A stretch of 64,000 nt of DNA. Source: Hymenobacter sp. BT18 (GTDB taxonomy: Bacteria > Bacteroidota > Bacteroidia > Cytophagales > Hymenobacteraceae). The notes under the pieces were generated by a model. That model had not been told where the DNA came from and did no database searches. It saw only the letters and a program-made list of their open reading frames with translations. Made by a program: the position numbers and the translations under genes. Location: NCBI RefSeq assembly GCF_012273015.1, contig NZ_CP050954.1, forward strand, positions 4,194,001 through 4,258,000, in the 5' to 3' direction. Shown in pieces: positions 26,372-34,474 of the stretch (within the stretch, counting starts at the first letter, position 1; every line of letters starts with the position of its first letter).

Positions 26372-26938
26372 ATGAACATTCTCGTTCTCGACAACTACGA
26401 CTCCTTTACCTACAACCTCGTGCAGGTGCTGCGGGAGCTGGGGCATACCAGCAACGTAACCGTGATTCGCAACGACAAGCTGGCCGTGGACGACGTGGCC
26501 GCCTACGACGCGGTGCTGCTGTCGCCCGGTCCCGGCGTGCCGTCGGAAGCGGGCCTGATGCCCGAAATCATCCGCCGCTACGCACCTTCCAAGCGCATCC
26601 TGGGCGTGTGCCTGGGCCACCAGGGCTTGGCCGAGAGTTTTGGTGGGGAGCTATACAACTTGCCCCAGGTGCTGCACGGTCTGGCTACCGACGCCCACCT
26701 CACTGCCCCCGACAAGCTGTTCGAGGGCCTGCCCGATACCTTTAAAGTAGGCCGCTACCACAGCTGGAGCGTGCGCCCCGAGAGCGTGCCCGCCGAGCTG
26801 GAAGTCACCGCCCTCGACGCCGACGGTCAGGTGCTGGCCTTCCGCCACCGACAGTATGATGTGCGCGGCGTGCAGTTCCACCCCGAGTCCATCCTTACCG
26901 AACACGGCCACCAGATGCTGCGCAACTGGCTGAGTTAA
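26372..26938 (+). CDS. trpG: Anthranilate synthase component II (glutamine amidotransferase)
   Basis: The 188-residue protein is a class I glutaminase with NYDSFTYNLVQ at the start, oxyanion SPGPGVPSEAG (51-61), nucleophile Cys80 in GVCLGHQG, and His170/Glu172 in QFHPESIL. It supplies ammonia to TrpE. It may also serve PabB, since Bacteroidota often have a single such subunit, but that cannot be judged here. Confidence 0.96.
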   Translation: MNILVLDNYDSFTYNLVQVLRELGHTSNVTVIRNDKLAVDDVAAYDAVLLSPGPGVPSEAGLMPEIIRRYAPSKRILGVCLGHQGLAESFGGELYNLPQVLHGLATDAHLTAPDKLFEGLPDTFKVGRYHSWSVRPESVPAELEVTALDADGQVLAFRHRQYDVRGVQFHPESILTEHGHQMLRNWLS

Positions 26939-26945
26939 AGTAGAA

Positions 26946-27054
26946 CGTCATGCTGAGCGGAGTCGAAGCATCTCTACCTCTGACTAATAAACTGGCATTA
27001 TAACGAAGCGGTAGAGATGCTTCGACTCCGCCTCCGGCTCCGCTCAGCATGACG
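26946..27054. repeat. Dispersed inverted repeat (CGTCATGCTGAGC subtype) in trpG-trpD gap
   Basis: Left arm CGTCATGCTGAGCGGAGTCG followed by AAGCATCTCTACC; right arm is the complement with a short duplication (CTCCGCCTCCGGCTCCG). The spacer is about 35 bases. Same family as the copies at 29079 and 33090. Confidence 0.85.
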
Positions 27055-27107
27055 GGCAAACATCCATCAGCGAAATCCTTTTAATCCGCATACTCTGCGA
27101 TTCAATT

Positions 27108-28100
27108 GTGAAACAGATTCTGAATAAACTATTCGACCAGCAGCTGCTGACTCACCCCGAGGCGCTGGAAGCCATGCTGCGCATTGGGCAGGGCGAAGCC
27201 AACGCGGCGGAAATGGCGGCCTTCATGAGCGTGTACCGGATGCGCCCCATTTCGGTGCCGGAGCTGGCGGGCTTCCGCGAGGCCCTGCTGAGCCTCAGTC
27301 GCGACCCGGAGCTGGGCACCCGCGACACGGTGGACATTGTGGGCACCGGCGGCGACGGCAAAGACACGCTCAACATCAGTACGCTGGCCTGTTTTGTGGT
27401 GGCCGGGGCCGGCTACAAGGTCACCAAGCACGGCAACATTGGGGTGTCGTCGGTGTGCGGGTCGTCGGATGTGCTGCAGCAGCTGGGCGTGGAGTTTGGG
27501 GTGGGTAACGACGTGCTGCAGCGGCAGCTGGAGCGGGCGGGCATCTGCTTTCTGCACGCCCCGGCCTTCCATCCGGCCATGCGCCATGCCGGGCCGGTGC
27601 GCCGGGAGCTGGGCGTGCGCACGTTCTTCAACATTCTGGGCCCGCTGGTGAACCCCGCGCGGCCGAAGTTTCAGGTGGCAGGCACCTTCAGCCTGGAGCT
27701 GCTGCGCCTCTACCACTACCTGCTCCAGCAAACCGACACCCGCTACGCCGTGGTGCACGCCCTGGATGGCTACGACGAACTCTCGCTGACGGCCGCCGCC
27801 AAGCTGGCTACGCCCGAGGGCGAGCGGGTGGTATCGGCCGCCGACCTGGGCCTGACCCTGAACCAACCCGAGGAACTGGCCGGTGGCCGCACCGCCGCCG
27901 AATCGGCCGCCATCTTTGTGGATGTGCTGGAAGGCCGCGCCACCCGCGCCCAGCGCGACGTGGTAACGGCCAACGCGGCCCTAGCCATCGGCTGCCTGGA
28001 ACCCGCCTTCAGCTTCGCCGATAGCCTGGCCGCCGCCCGCGAGTCGCTGGATTCCGGCCGCGCCCGCCAGGCGCTGCGGGAGCTGGTGGCGGCTATCTAA
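27108..28100 (+). CDS. trpD: Anthranilate phosphoribosyltransferase
   Basis: The frame starts with GTG at 27108 and gives 330 residues. It joins anthranilate to PRPP. Key motifs: GTGGDGKDTLNISTLACFV (PRPP loop), KHGNIGVSSVCGSSDVL, HPAMRHAGPVRRELGVRT and FFNILGPLVNPARPKFQ. The GTG start follows 53 bases after the inverted repeat at 26946-27054; no ATG-initiated alternative keeps the N-terminal helix (KQILNKLFDQQLLTHPEALE). Confidence 0.96.
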   Translation: MKQILNKLFDQQLLTHPEALEAMLRIGQGEANAAEMAAFMSVYRMRPISVPELAGFREALLSLSRDPELGTRDTVDIVGTGGDGKDTLNISTLACFVVAGAGYKVTKHGNIGVSSVCGSSDVLQQLGVEFGVGNDVLQRQLERAGICFLHAPAFHPAMRHAGPVRRELGVRTFFNILGPLVNPARPKFQVAGTFSLELLRLYHYLLQQTDTRYAVVHALDGYDELSLTAAAKLATPEGERVVSAADLGLTLNQPEELAGGRTAAESAAIFVDVLEGRATRAQRDVVTANAALAIGCLEPAFSFADSLAAARESLDSGRARQALRELVAAI

Positions 28101-28117
28101 GCTCAACTAGTAGGTCC

Positions 28118-28219
28118 TGTCATCCTGAGCGGAGCGAAGGACCTTATCAAACCAGAACGACCCTTGTTGTTATGCTTCGTGCTGACTGCACAAGGTCCTT
28201 CGCTCCGCTCAGGATGACA
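28118..28219. repeat. Dispersed inverted repeat (TGTCATCCTGAGC subtype) in trpD-trpC gap
   Basis: Arms TGTCATCCTGAGCGGAGCGA-AGGACCTT and the exact complement flank a spacer of about 45 bases. Closely matches the copies at 7248 and 62098. Confidence 0.87.
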
Positions 28220-28244
28220 CACGTAACCAAGAGTACCCAACACC

Positions 28245-29057
28245 ATGACCATTCTCGATACCATCATTGCCCATAAGCGCCAGGAAGTAGCCACCCGCCA
28301 GAGCCTGGTGCCGGTGAAACTGCTGGAGCAAAGCTTCTACATGCCGGCCCAGCCGCTAAGCCTGCGCCGCTACCTGCTGCGCGACGATTTGAGCGGCATC
28401 ATTGCCGAATTCAAGCGCAAATCACCCAGCAAGGGCATCATCAACGCCCACGCGCCGGTGGAGCGTACCACGCTGGGCTACATGCAGGCCGGGGCCTCAG
28501 CGCTGTCGGTGCTGACGGATACGGAGTTTTTCGGCGGCAAGAACGAGGACCTGACCACGGCCCGGCGCTTCAATTTCTGCCCCATCCTGCGCAAGGATTT
28601 TGTGGTGGACGAGTACCAGATCATTGAAGCCAAGAGCCTCGGGGCCGACGCCGTGCTGCTGATTGCGGCCGTGCTCAGCGGCGAGGAAGTGCTGCGCCTG
28701 GGCCGCCTGGCCAAGAGCCTGGGCCTGGAAGTGCTGCTTGAAATCCACAACGCCGAGGAGCTCGACAAAACCCTGCACCCCGACGCCGTGAGCCTGGTAG
28801 GCGTGAACAACCGCAACCTGCACGACTTCTCCATGAGCCTCGACACGTCCGGCGAGCTGGCCCAGCGCATCCCCGACGAGTACGTGAAGGTGACCGAAAG
28901 CGGCCTGAGTACCGCCGCCGACATCGAAGCCCTGCGCGCCGTGGGCTACCGCGGCTTCCTGATGGGCGAAACCTTCATGCGCCACTCCCGCCCCGAAAAA
29001 GCCTGCGCCGCCCTGGTGCAGCAGCTCCGCGTCACCGAGGCGGTAACGTTGCTGTAA
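28245..29057 (+). CDS. trpC: Indole-3-glycerol-phosphate synthase
   Basis: The 270-residue TIM-barrel protein closes the indole ring from CdRP. It shows ILDTIIAHKRQEVATR at the N terminus, IIAEFKRKSPSKG (catalytic Lys), VLTDTEFFGGKNEDL, PILRKDFVVDEYQI, LEVLLEIHNAEEL, LVGVNNRNLHDF and VTESGLSTAADI. The length is normal. Its start lies 25 bases after the repeat in the trpD-trpC gap. Confidence 0.97.
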   Translation: MTILDTIIAHKRQEVATRQSLVPVKLLEQSFYMPAQPLSLRRYLLRDDLSGIIAEFKRKSPSKGIINAHAPVERTTLGYMQAGASALSVLTDTEFFGGKNEDLTTARRFNFCPILRKDFVVDEYQIIEAKSLGADAVLLIAAVLSGEEVLRLGRLAKSLGLEVLLEIHNAEELDKTLHPDAVSLVGVNNRNLHDFSMSLDTSGELAQRIPDEYVKVTESGLSTAADIEALRAVGYRGFLMGETFMRHSRPEKACAALVQQLRVTEAVTLL

Positions 29058-29078
29058 GGCCAGAACGAAGAAATAGAA

Positions 29079-29198
29079 CGTCATTCCGAGCGAAGGCGCA
29101 GCCGAAGCCGAGGAATCTCGCCAGAGGGTAATCAATAGTACTACAACATCAGCACGCGAGATGCTTCGACTGCGGCTGCGCCTTCGCTCAGCATGACG
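29079..29198. repeat. Dispersed inverted repeat in trpC-trpF gap
   Basis: Left arm CGTCATTCCGAGCGAAGGCG-CAGCCG and right arm CGGCTGCGCCTTCGCTCAGC-ATGACG, with an inner GAGATGCTTCGAC-type segment on the right. It is a more diverged copy and runs directly into a 17-base tandem repeat. Confidence 0.8.
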
Positions 29199-29249
29199 TT
29201 TCATTCAGCATGACGTTTCATTCAGCATGACGTTTCATTCAGCGTAACG
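29189..29249. repeat. 17-base tandem repeat, three copies plus a degenerate fourth
   Basis: The unit CAGCATGACGTTTCATT occurs three times head to tail (29189-29239) and once partly (CAGCGTAACG). It begins with the terminal bases of the inverted repeat arm, so it looks like slippage at the end of that element, 15 bases before the trpF start. Confidence 0.9.
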
Positions 29250-29263
29250 AATTACACTCCCTC

Positions 29264-29911
29264 ATGCCCACCAACCCCCACCACATGCCTCACCTTAAAG
29301 TCTGCGGGATGGCCGATGCCGACAGCCTGCGGGCGGTAGCGGCGCTGCAGCCCGATTTTCTGGGGTTCATCTTCTACCCTGCGTCGAAGCGGTACGTGGG
29401 GGAGCGGCTGCCGGCGGCAGCGGTGCGGGCGTTGCCGGCCGCCATCCGCAAGGTAGGCGTGTTCGTGGACGACGACGCGGCCACGATGCTGGCGCGGGTG
29501 CGGGAGTTTGATTTGCAACTGGCCCAGCTCCACGGCCACGAAACGCCCGAAACCTGCGCCGCGGTGCGGACTGGCGGCGTACCGGTGGTGAAGGCCTTTG
29601 CAGTGGGTGAGGGGTTCGACTTTGCGAAGCTCCAGCCCTACATGGGCTGCGTGGACTATTTCCTCTTCGACACGGCCGGTCCCCAGCCCGGCGGCAACGG
29701 CACTGCCTTCGACTGGACGCTGCTGCAAGATTACAACCTGCCGGTGCTCTATTTCCTGGCCGGCGGCATCGGGCCGGAGCATGCAGCGGCGCTGCGCAAC
29801 CTTCGGCTGCCCGGCCTGTTTGCTCTGGACCTGAACAGCCGCTTCGAAACCACACCGGGCACCAAGGATGCCGACCGGCTGGACGCCTTTTTTCAGGAGC
29901 TGAAAGCATAA
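29264..29911 (+). CDS. trpF: Phosphoribosylanthranilate isomerase
   Basis: The protein (215 residues from 29264) isomerises PRA to CdRP. Motifs: LKVCGMADADSL (catalytic Cys), DFLGFIFYPASKRYV, KVGVFVDDDAATM, LQLAQLHGHETPE, YFLFDT, YFLAGGIGPEHAAAL and ALDLNSRFE. The general acid Asp of the family is at FDTAG. A second ATG at 29285 (MPHLKVCGM) fits the usual short TrpF N terminus and may be the true start. Confidence 0.94.
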   Translation: MPTNPHHMPHLKVCGMADADSLRAVAALQPDFLGFIFYPASKRYVGERLPAAAVRALPAAIRKVGVFVDDDAATMLARVREFDLQLAQLHGHETPETCAAVRTGGVPVVKAFAVGEGFDFAKLQPYMGCVDYFLFDTAGPQPGGNGTAFDWTLLQDYNLPVLYFLAGGIGPEHAAALRNLRLPGLFALDLNSRFETTPGTKDADRLDAFFQELKA

Positions 29912-29964
29912 CAAGCCAGCATCATACACAGGCAGATTCCGCTAACGACGGATACAAGAAAGCT

Positions 29965-30873
29965 ATGAGCGAAATAAAAATTGCGCTGGACTGGACGGTG
30001 AATACCAACCACACGGGCTTTGTGGTGGCCCAGGAGTTGGGCTGGTACGCGCAGCACGGGCTGCAGGTGGAACTGCTGACCCCGGAGGCCGACAACTACG
30101 CCCTGACTCCGGCCAAGAAGGTAGAGCTGGGTCAGGCCGACTTTGCGCTTTGCCCGCTGGAAAGCATCATCAGCTACCGCACCAAGGGCCGGCCGTTCGA
30201 TGCCATAGCCGTGGCCGCCCTGCTGACGGAAGACCTGAGCAGCATCGTGACGCTGAAGCGACCAGATATTCAGTCGCCCAAAGACTTGGCCGGCAAGATC
30301 TACGCCTCGTATCAGGCTCGCTACGAGGATCAGATAGTGGCGAAGCTGCTGGAAAACGACGGTGCTACCGGCCCGCTGACCATCACCTACCCCGAGAAGC
30401 TGGGCATCTGGAACACGTTGCTGCAGCAGCAGGCCGATGCCACTTGGATTTTCGATAACTGGGAAGGCGTGCAGGCCCGGCAGCAGGGCGTGGAGCTGAC
30501 CAGCTTCCGCCTGGCCGATTATGGCATTCCGTACGGTTACTCCCCCGTCATCATGGCGTCAGAAAAGCGGGTGCTGGAAAACGGGGAGGCCTACCGGAAG
30601 TTTCTGCAGGTATCCGGGCAGGGCTTCCTGCATGCCAAAGACCACCCGGAGGAGGCGGTGGCGCTGCTGGAAAAGGTAGTGCCCGCCGCCGACCGCAACC
30701 CCGGTTTCCTGCTCGAAAGTCAGCAGTACACGGCCGAACACTACGGCAATGGACCTGGCTGGGGCCACATAAGCCCCGCCAGGGTACAGCGCTACCTGGA
30801 CTGGCTGGCCGAGCATGGCCTGGAAACCCAGAAGCTGCCGCTGTCGGAAGTCATGACCAACGACCTGTTATAA
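29965..30873 (+). CDS. THI5/NMT1-like (SsuA-fold) protein without signal peptide, inside the trp operon
   Basis: The 302-residue protein matches ABC-transporter substrate-binding proteins of the NMT1/THI5 type: IALDWTVNTNHTGFVVAQEL at residues 6-25, GWYAQHGLQVELLTPEADNY, QADFALCPLESIISY, and IWNTLLQQQADATWIFDNWE. It starts at MSEIKIALDW, with no signal peptide or lipobox and no upstream in-frame start that adds one, so it is predicted to be cytoplasmic. The Cys-rich iron motif of yeast Thi5 is absent. It sits between trpF and trpB with gaps of 53 and 84 bases and no ABC permease or ATPase gene nearby. A ligand-binding or enzymatic role linked to aromatic or thiamine metabolism is possible; none can be assigned. 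Confidence 0.8.
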   Translation: MSEIKIALDWTVNTNHTGFVVAQELGWYAQHGLQVELLTPEADNYALTPAKKVELGQADFALCPLESIISYRTKGRPFDAIAVAALLTEDLSSIVTLKRPDIQSPKDLAGKIYASYQARYEDQIVAKLLENDGATGPLTITYPEKLGIWNTLLQQQADATWIFDNWEGVQARQQGVELTSFRLADYGIPYGYSPVIMASEKRVLENGEAYRKFLQVSGQGFLHAKDHPEEAVALLEKVVPAADRNPGFLLESQQYTAEHYGNGPGWGHISPARVQRYLDWLAEHGLETQKLPLSEVMTNDLL

Positions 30874-30957
30874 GAACCCTTTTTTGCGTCTGATTTCGCG
30901 GGGTAATCCACTGCGAGACCCTGCGCCATCCACCCCGAGACCCTGCGAGAAACCATC

Positions 30958-32154
30958 ATGAAACCAACCTACCAACAACCCACGGAGCGCGGCTACTACG
31001 GCCAGTTTGGGGGCGCGTTCATTCCCGAAATGCTTTACCCCAACGTGGAGGAGCTGCGCCAGCAGTACCTGAGCATCATGGCCGAGCCGGAGTTCCAGCA
31101 GGAATACCAGCAGCTCCTGCGCGACTATGTGGGTCGGCCCACGCCGCTGTTCGAGGCCAAGCGGCTGTCGGCCAAGTACAACACCCGCATCTACCTCAAG
31201 CGCGAGGACCTCTGCCACACCGGCGCCCACAAGGTGAACAACACCGTGGGGCAGATTCTGCTGGCTAAGCGCTTGGGCAAAACGCGCATCATTGCCGAAA
31301 CCGGCGCCGGTCAGCACGGCGTGGCTACGGCTACGGTGTGCGCCCTGATGGGTATGGAGTGCATTGTGTATATGGGCGAAGTGGACATGGAGCGGCAGAA
31401 GCCCAACGTGTACCGCATGCGCCTGCTGGGGGCCGAGGTGCGGGCGGCCATGAGTGGCAGCCGCACCCTCAAAGATGCCACCAACGAGGCCATCCGCGAC
31501 TGGATCAGCAACCCCGTGGATACGCATTACATCATCGGCTCGGTGGTGGGTCCGCACCCGTACCCCGACTTGGTGGCGCGCTTGCAGGCCGTTATCAGCG
31601 AGGAAATGCGCAAGCAGCTGCTGGAGAAAACCGGCTCCGAGCTGCCCCAGTACGTGGTAGCCTGCGTGGGCGGCGGCTCCAACGCGGCCGGCGCATTCTA
31701 CCACTTCCTAGAAGAGCCCTCGGTACAGCTGGTGGCCGTGGAAGCCGCCGGGCACGGCGTGCACTCGGGCCACTCGGCCGCCACCTCGGTGCTGGGTACG
31801 CCAGGCATCATCCACGGCAGTCGTACGCTGCTGATGCAGGACGAGGACGGCCAGATTACCGAGCCGTACTCCATTTCGGCGGGCCTCGATTACCCCGGTA
31901 TCGGGCCGCTGCACGCCTTCCTGGCCGATTCTAAGCGCGCCCGCTTCATCAGCATCGAGGATGAAGACGCCCTGAAAGCCGTGGCCGAATGCAGCCGCCT
32001 CGAAGGCATCATCCCCGCCCTGGAAACCGCCCACGCCATTGCCGCCCTCGGCCAGCTCGGCGCCGGCCCCGACGATGTGGTGGTCATCAACCTCTCCGGC
32101 CGCGGCGACAAGGACCTGGAAACCTACATCAAGTACGCTGACGCTATTATGTAA
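30958..32154 (+). CDS. trpB: Tryptophan synthase beta subunit
   Basis: The 398-residue PLP enzyme condenses indole and serine to tryptophan. Residues: GYYGQFGGAFIPEML (12-26), catalytic Lys92 in HTGAHKVNNTVGQ, ETGAGQHGVATAT, the phosphate loop GGGSNAAG, and the typical EPYSISAGLDYPGIGPLH segment. Length is that of canonical TrpB1. It forms an alpha2-beta2 complex with the trpA product encoded next. Confidence 0.98.
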   Translation: MKPTYQQPTERGYYGQFGGAFIPEMLYPNVEELRQQYLSIMAEPEFQQEYQQLLRDYVGRPTPLFEAKRLSAKYNTRIYLKREDLCHTGAHKVNNTVGQILLAKRLGKTRIIAETGAGQHGVATATVCALMGMECIVYMGEVDMERQKPNVYRMRLLGAEVRAAMSGSRTLKDATNEAIRDWISNPVDTHYIIGSVVGPHPYPDLVARLQAVISEEMRKQLLEKTGSELPQYVVACVGGGSNAAGAFYHFLEEPSVQLVAVEAAGHGVHSGHSAATSVLGTPGIIHGSRTLLMQDEDGQITEPYSISAGLDYPGIGPLHAFLADSKRARFISIEDEDALKAVAECSRLEGIIPALETAHAIAALGQLGAGPDDVVVINLSGRGDKDLETYIKYADAIM

Positions 32155-32166
32155 TGCCAAACCATC

Positions 32167-32282
32167 TGTCATCCTGAGCGAGGACGAAGGACCTTACCAC
32201 GCGTGAACAAGTCGTTTACAAGTAATCTAGGCGTGATAAGGTCCTTCGTCCTCGCTTGATGCGCGACATGCTCAGGATGACA
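32167..32282. repeat. Dispersed inverted repeat in trpB-trpA gap, with insertion in one arm
   Basis: Arms TGTCATCCTGAGCGAGGACG-AAGGACCTTA and complement. The right arm is interrupted by about 14 bases (TGATGCGCGACAT) between CTCGCT and GCTCAGGATGACA. Confidence 0.85.
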
Positions 32283-32293
32283 GGGCCGCTGAT

Positions 32294-33073
32294 ATGAACC
32301 GAATCAAAGACGCCTTCGCCAAAAAGCAGAAAAACCTGCTGAACATGTACTTCACGGCCGGCTACCCGCGCCTGCACGACACCGTACCGCTGATTAAAGC
32401 CCTGAGTGAGGCCGGGGCCGACCTCATCGAAATCGGAATGCCGTTTTCGGATCCGCTGGCCGATGGGCCGGTAATTCAGGCCAGCAGCACGGTGGCTCTG
32501 GCCAACGGCATGAACCTGCGGGTGCTGTTCGAGCAGCTGCAAGGCATCCGTCAGGAAGTGCCCGAGACGCCGATTCTGCTGATGGGCTACCTCAACCCGG
32601 TGATGCAGTTCGGGGTGGATAACTTCTGCCGTGAAGCCGCCGCCGCCGGGGCCGACGGTATCATCCTGCCCGACCTGCCCCTCGACGATTACGTGGCCGA
32701 GTACCAGGACATCTTCCGCCGCCACAACCTGCGGCCGGTGTTCCTCATCACCCCACAAACCGCCCCGGAGCGCATCCGCCGCATCGACGAGCTGACTGAT
32801 TCGTTCCTATACCTCGTGTCGGGCCCCGGTACCACGGGCGGGGCCAACACCCAGGCCGAGGGCGTGCAGGAAGCCTATTTCCAGCGCATCGAGGCCATGA
32901 ACCTGCGCAACCCCCGCCTCATCGGCTTCGGCATCGGCGACAAAGCCTCGTTCCAGAATGCCTGCCAGTACGCCGAGGGCGCCATCATCGGCTCCGCGTT
33001 GATTCGCGCCCTGGACGGCGTGGACGACGCCCCGGCCGCGGCTAAGCGGTTTGTTTCTTCGGTGCTTTCCTAA
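32294..33073 (+). CDS. trpA: Tryptophan synthase alpha subunit
   Basis: The 259-residue TIM-barrel protein cleaves indole-3-glycerol phosphate. Catalytic residues are Glu46 (ADLIEIGMPFSDP) and Asp57 (SDPLADGPVIQ). Other motifs: LMGYLNPVMQFG, GADGIILPDLPLDD, FLITPQTAPERI and YLVSGPGTTG. It starts 12 bases after the inverted repeat, so that hairpin could affect its translation. Confidence 0.97.
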   Translation: MNRIKDAFAKKQKNLLNMYFTAGYPRLHDTVPLIKALSEAGADLIEIGMPFSDPLADGPVIQASSTVALANGMNLRVLFEQLQGIRQEVPETPILLMGYLNPVMQFGVDNFCREAAAAGADGIILPDLPLDDYVAEYQDIFRRHNLRPVFLITPQTAPERIRRIDELTDSFLYLVSGPGTTGGANTQAEGVQEAYFQRIEAMNLRNPRLIGFGIGDKASFQNACQYAEGAIIGSALIRALDGVDDAPAAAKRFVSSVLS

Positions 33074-33089
33074 GTACCATAAAAAAGAC

Positions 33090-33208
33090 CGTCATGCTGA
33101 GCGCAGCGGAGCGGAGTCGAAGCATCTCGCGTGCTGACATTGTAGTAGTAATAGCAACGATTCGAGCGAGATGCTTCGACTACGGCTGCACCTTCGCTCA
33201 GCATGACG
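33090..33208. repeat. Dispersed inverted repeat in the trpA-DAHP synthase gap
   Basis: Left arm CGTCATGCTGAGCGCAGCGG-AGCGGAGTCGAAGCATCTCGC and right arm GCGAGATGCTTCGACTACGG-CTGCACCTTCGCTCAGCATGACG. The arms pair well except in the middle, where they differ in length. Confidence 0.85.
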
Positions 33209-33236
33209 TGCTGATATTTTTCTCTCCCCCCAGAAC

Positions 33237-34250
33237 ATGATTATCCAACTCGACCCCCATATCACCGCCGCCAACAAAGCTGCCATTGAAGCCCGCATTC
33301 AGGAGCTGAAATATAAGGCCACGGAGGTGAAAACCCAGCGCGCCCACTACCTGGTGGCCATCGGCAAGGCCGATGTGGATTTGCGCACCATTGGTCAATT
33401 GCCCGGCATCTTGGACATCCACCGCGTGTCGGACGATTACAAGCTGGTGAGCCGCAAGTGGCGTGTGCGCCCCACGGTGCTCGACCTCGGCGACGGGGTG
33501 CGCATCGGGGAAGGCTCGCTCACGCTGGCCGCCGGCCCGTGCAGCATCGAGAGCGAGAAGCAGATGGAATTGATCATGCAGCACCTGGTGGACAACGACG
33601 TGCGCATCATGCGCGGGGGCGTGTTCAAGCCCCGTTCGTCGCCGTACGCCTTTCGCGGCCTGGGCATGGAAGGCCTGAAGGATTTCCACCGCATGGCCCG
33701 GGAGCGGGGCATCAAGATTGTGACGGAGGTCATGCAGGTGTCGCAGGTAGAGGAGATGCACGACTACGTGGACGTGTTCCAGGTAGGCGCCCGCAACACC
33801 CAGAACTTCAACCTGCTCGACGCCCTGGGCGGTGTGGATAAGCCCGTGATGATTAAGCGCGGCATTTCCGGCACCATCGAGGAGCTGCTGTCGTCGGCCG
33901 AGTACGTGTTTTCGGGCGGCAACGAGAAGCTGATTCTCTGCGAGCGAGGCATCCGCACCTTCGAAACCGCCTCGCGCAACACGCTCGATCTGAACGCGGT
34001 GCCCATCCTGAAGGAGAAAACTCACCTGCCCGTCATCGTGGACCCCTCGCACGGCATCGGCATCCGCGAGTACGTGCCCACCATGGCCCTGGCCGGCGTC
34101 ATGGCCGGTGCCGACGGCATCATCTACGAAGCCCACGAGAAGCCCGAAGAAGCCGCCTCCGATGGTGCCCAGACCCTGAATTTTGCCGAGTCGGAGCGCC
34201 TGATCCGCAACCTGCGCAAAGTGTACGCCCTGCGCCAGGAGCTGGAGTAG
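33237..34250 (+). CDS. aroF: DAHP synthase (3-deoxy-7-phosphoheptulonate synthase), type I-beta-like
   Basis: The 337-residue protein has an N-terminal ferredoxin-like domain (residues 1-75, MIIQLDPHITAANKAAIEAR then LPGILDIHRVSDDYKLVSR) and a barrel with LAAGPCSIESEKQM, MRGGVFKPRSSPYAFRGLG, VTEVMQVSQVEEM, VFQVGARNTQNF, MIKRGISGTIEELL, LCERGIRTFET and VDPSHGIGIREYV. It makes the first committed shikimate intermediate from PEP and erythrose-4-phosphate. As the last gene of the trp operon, its supply of chorismate precursor would be raised together with tryptophan synthesis. No chorismate mutase domain is fused. Confidence 0.95.
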   Translation: MIIQLDPHITAANKAAIEARIQELKYKATEVKTQRAHYLVAIGKADVDLRTIGQLPGILDIHRVSDDYKLVSRKWRVRPTVLDLGDGVRIGEGSLTLAAGPCSIESEKQMELIMQHLVDNDVRIMRGGVFKPRSSPYAFRGLGMEGLKDFHRMARERGIKIVTEVMQVSQVEEMHDYVDVFQVGARNTQNFNLLDALGGVDKPVMIKRGISGTIEELLSSAEYVFSGGNEKLILCERGIRTFETASRNTLDLNAVPILKEKTHLPVIVDPSHGIGIREYVPTMALAGVMAGADGIIYEAHEKPEEAASDGAQTLNFAESERLIRNLRKVYALRQELE

Positions 34251-34290
34251 GAGCGTGACGTTCTATTCGGTTTCGGATGCAATTCAGAAC

Positions 34291-34395
34291 GATGTAGAGA
34301 CGCGACACTTCGCGTCTCGTCGTTGAACGACCCGGCACCACTCCAATCAAAACAACATCAGCAACGACGAGACTCCAACTATTGTGTCTCTGCAT
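34291..34395. repeat. Second intergenic repeat family (GATGTAGAGACGCG), inverted copy
   Basis: GATGTAGAGACGCG...CGTCTCGTCGTTG on the left and CAACGACGAGACT...GTGTCTCTGCATC on the right form a long imperfect inverted repeat. Related sequence occurs at 35828-35893. Confidence 0.75.
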
Positions 34396-34474
34396 CACAC
34401 AACCCGCCCCGGCCCATGGAAGCCAGGGCGGGTTTTTATATAGCGGAAGTCCGATCTACTGTTACCTTGCCGGT

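Noticed and set aside
26946..33208. Possible CRISPR array or attachment sites suggested by repeated sequence in the trp region
   Set aside because: The repeats are inverted pairs in separate gene gaps, not regularly spaced direct repeats with unique spacers, and no cas or integrase gene is present.
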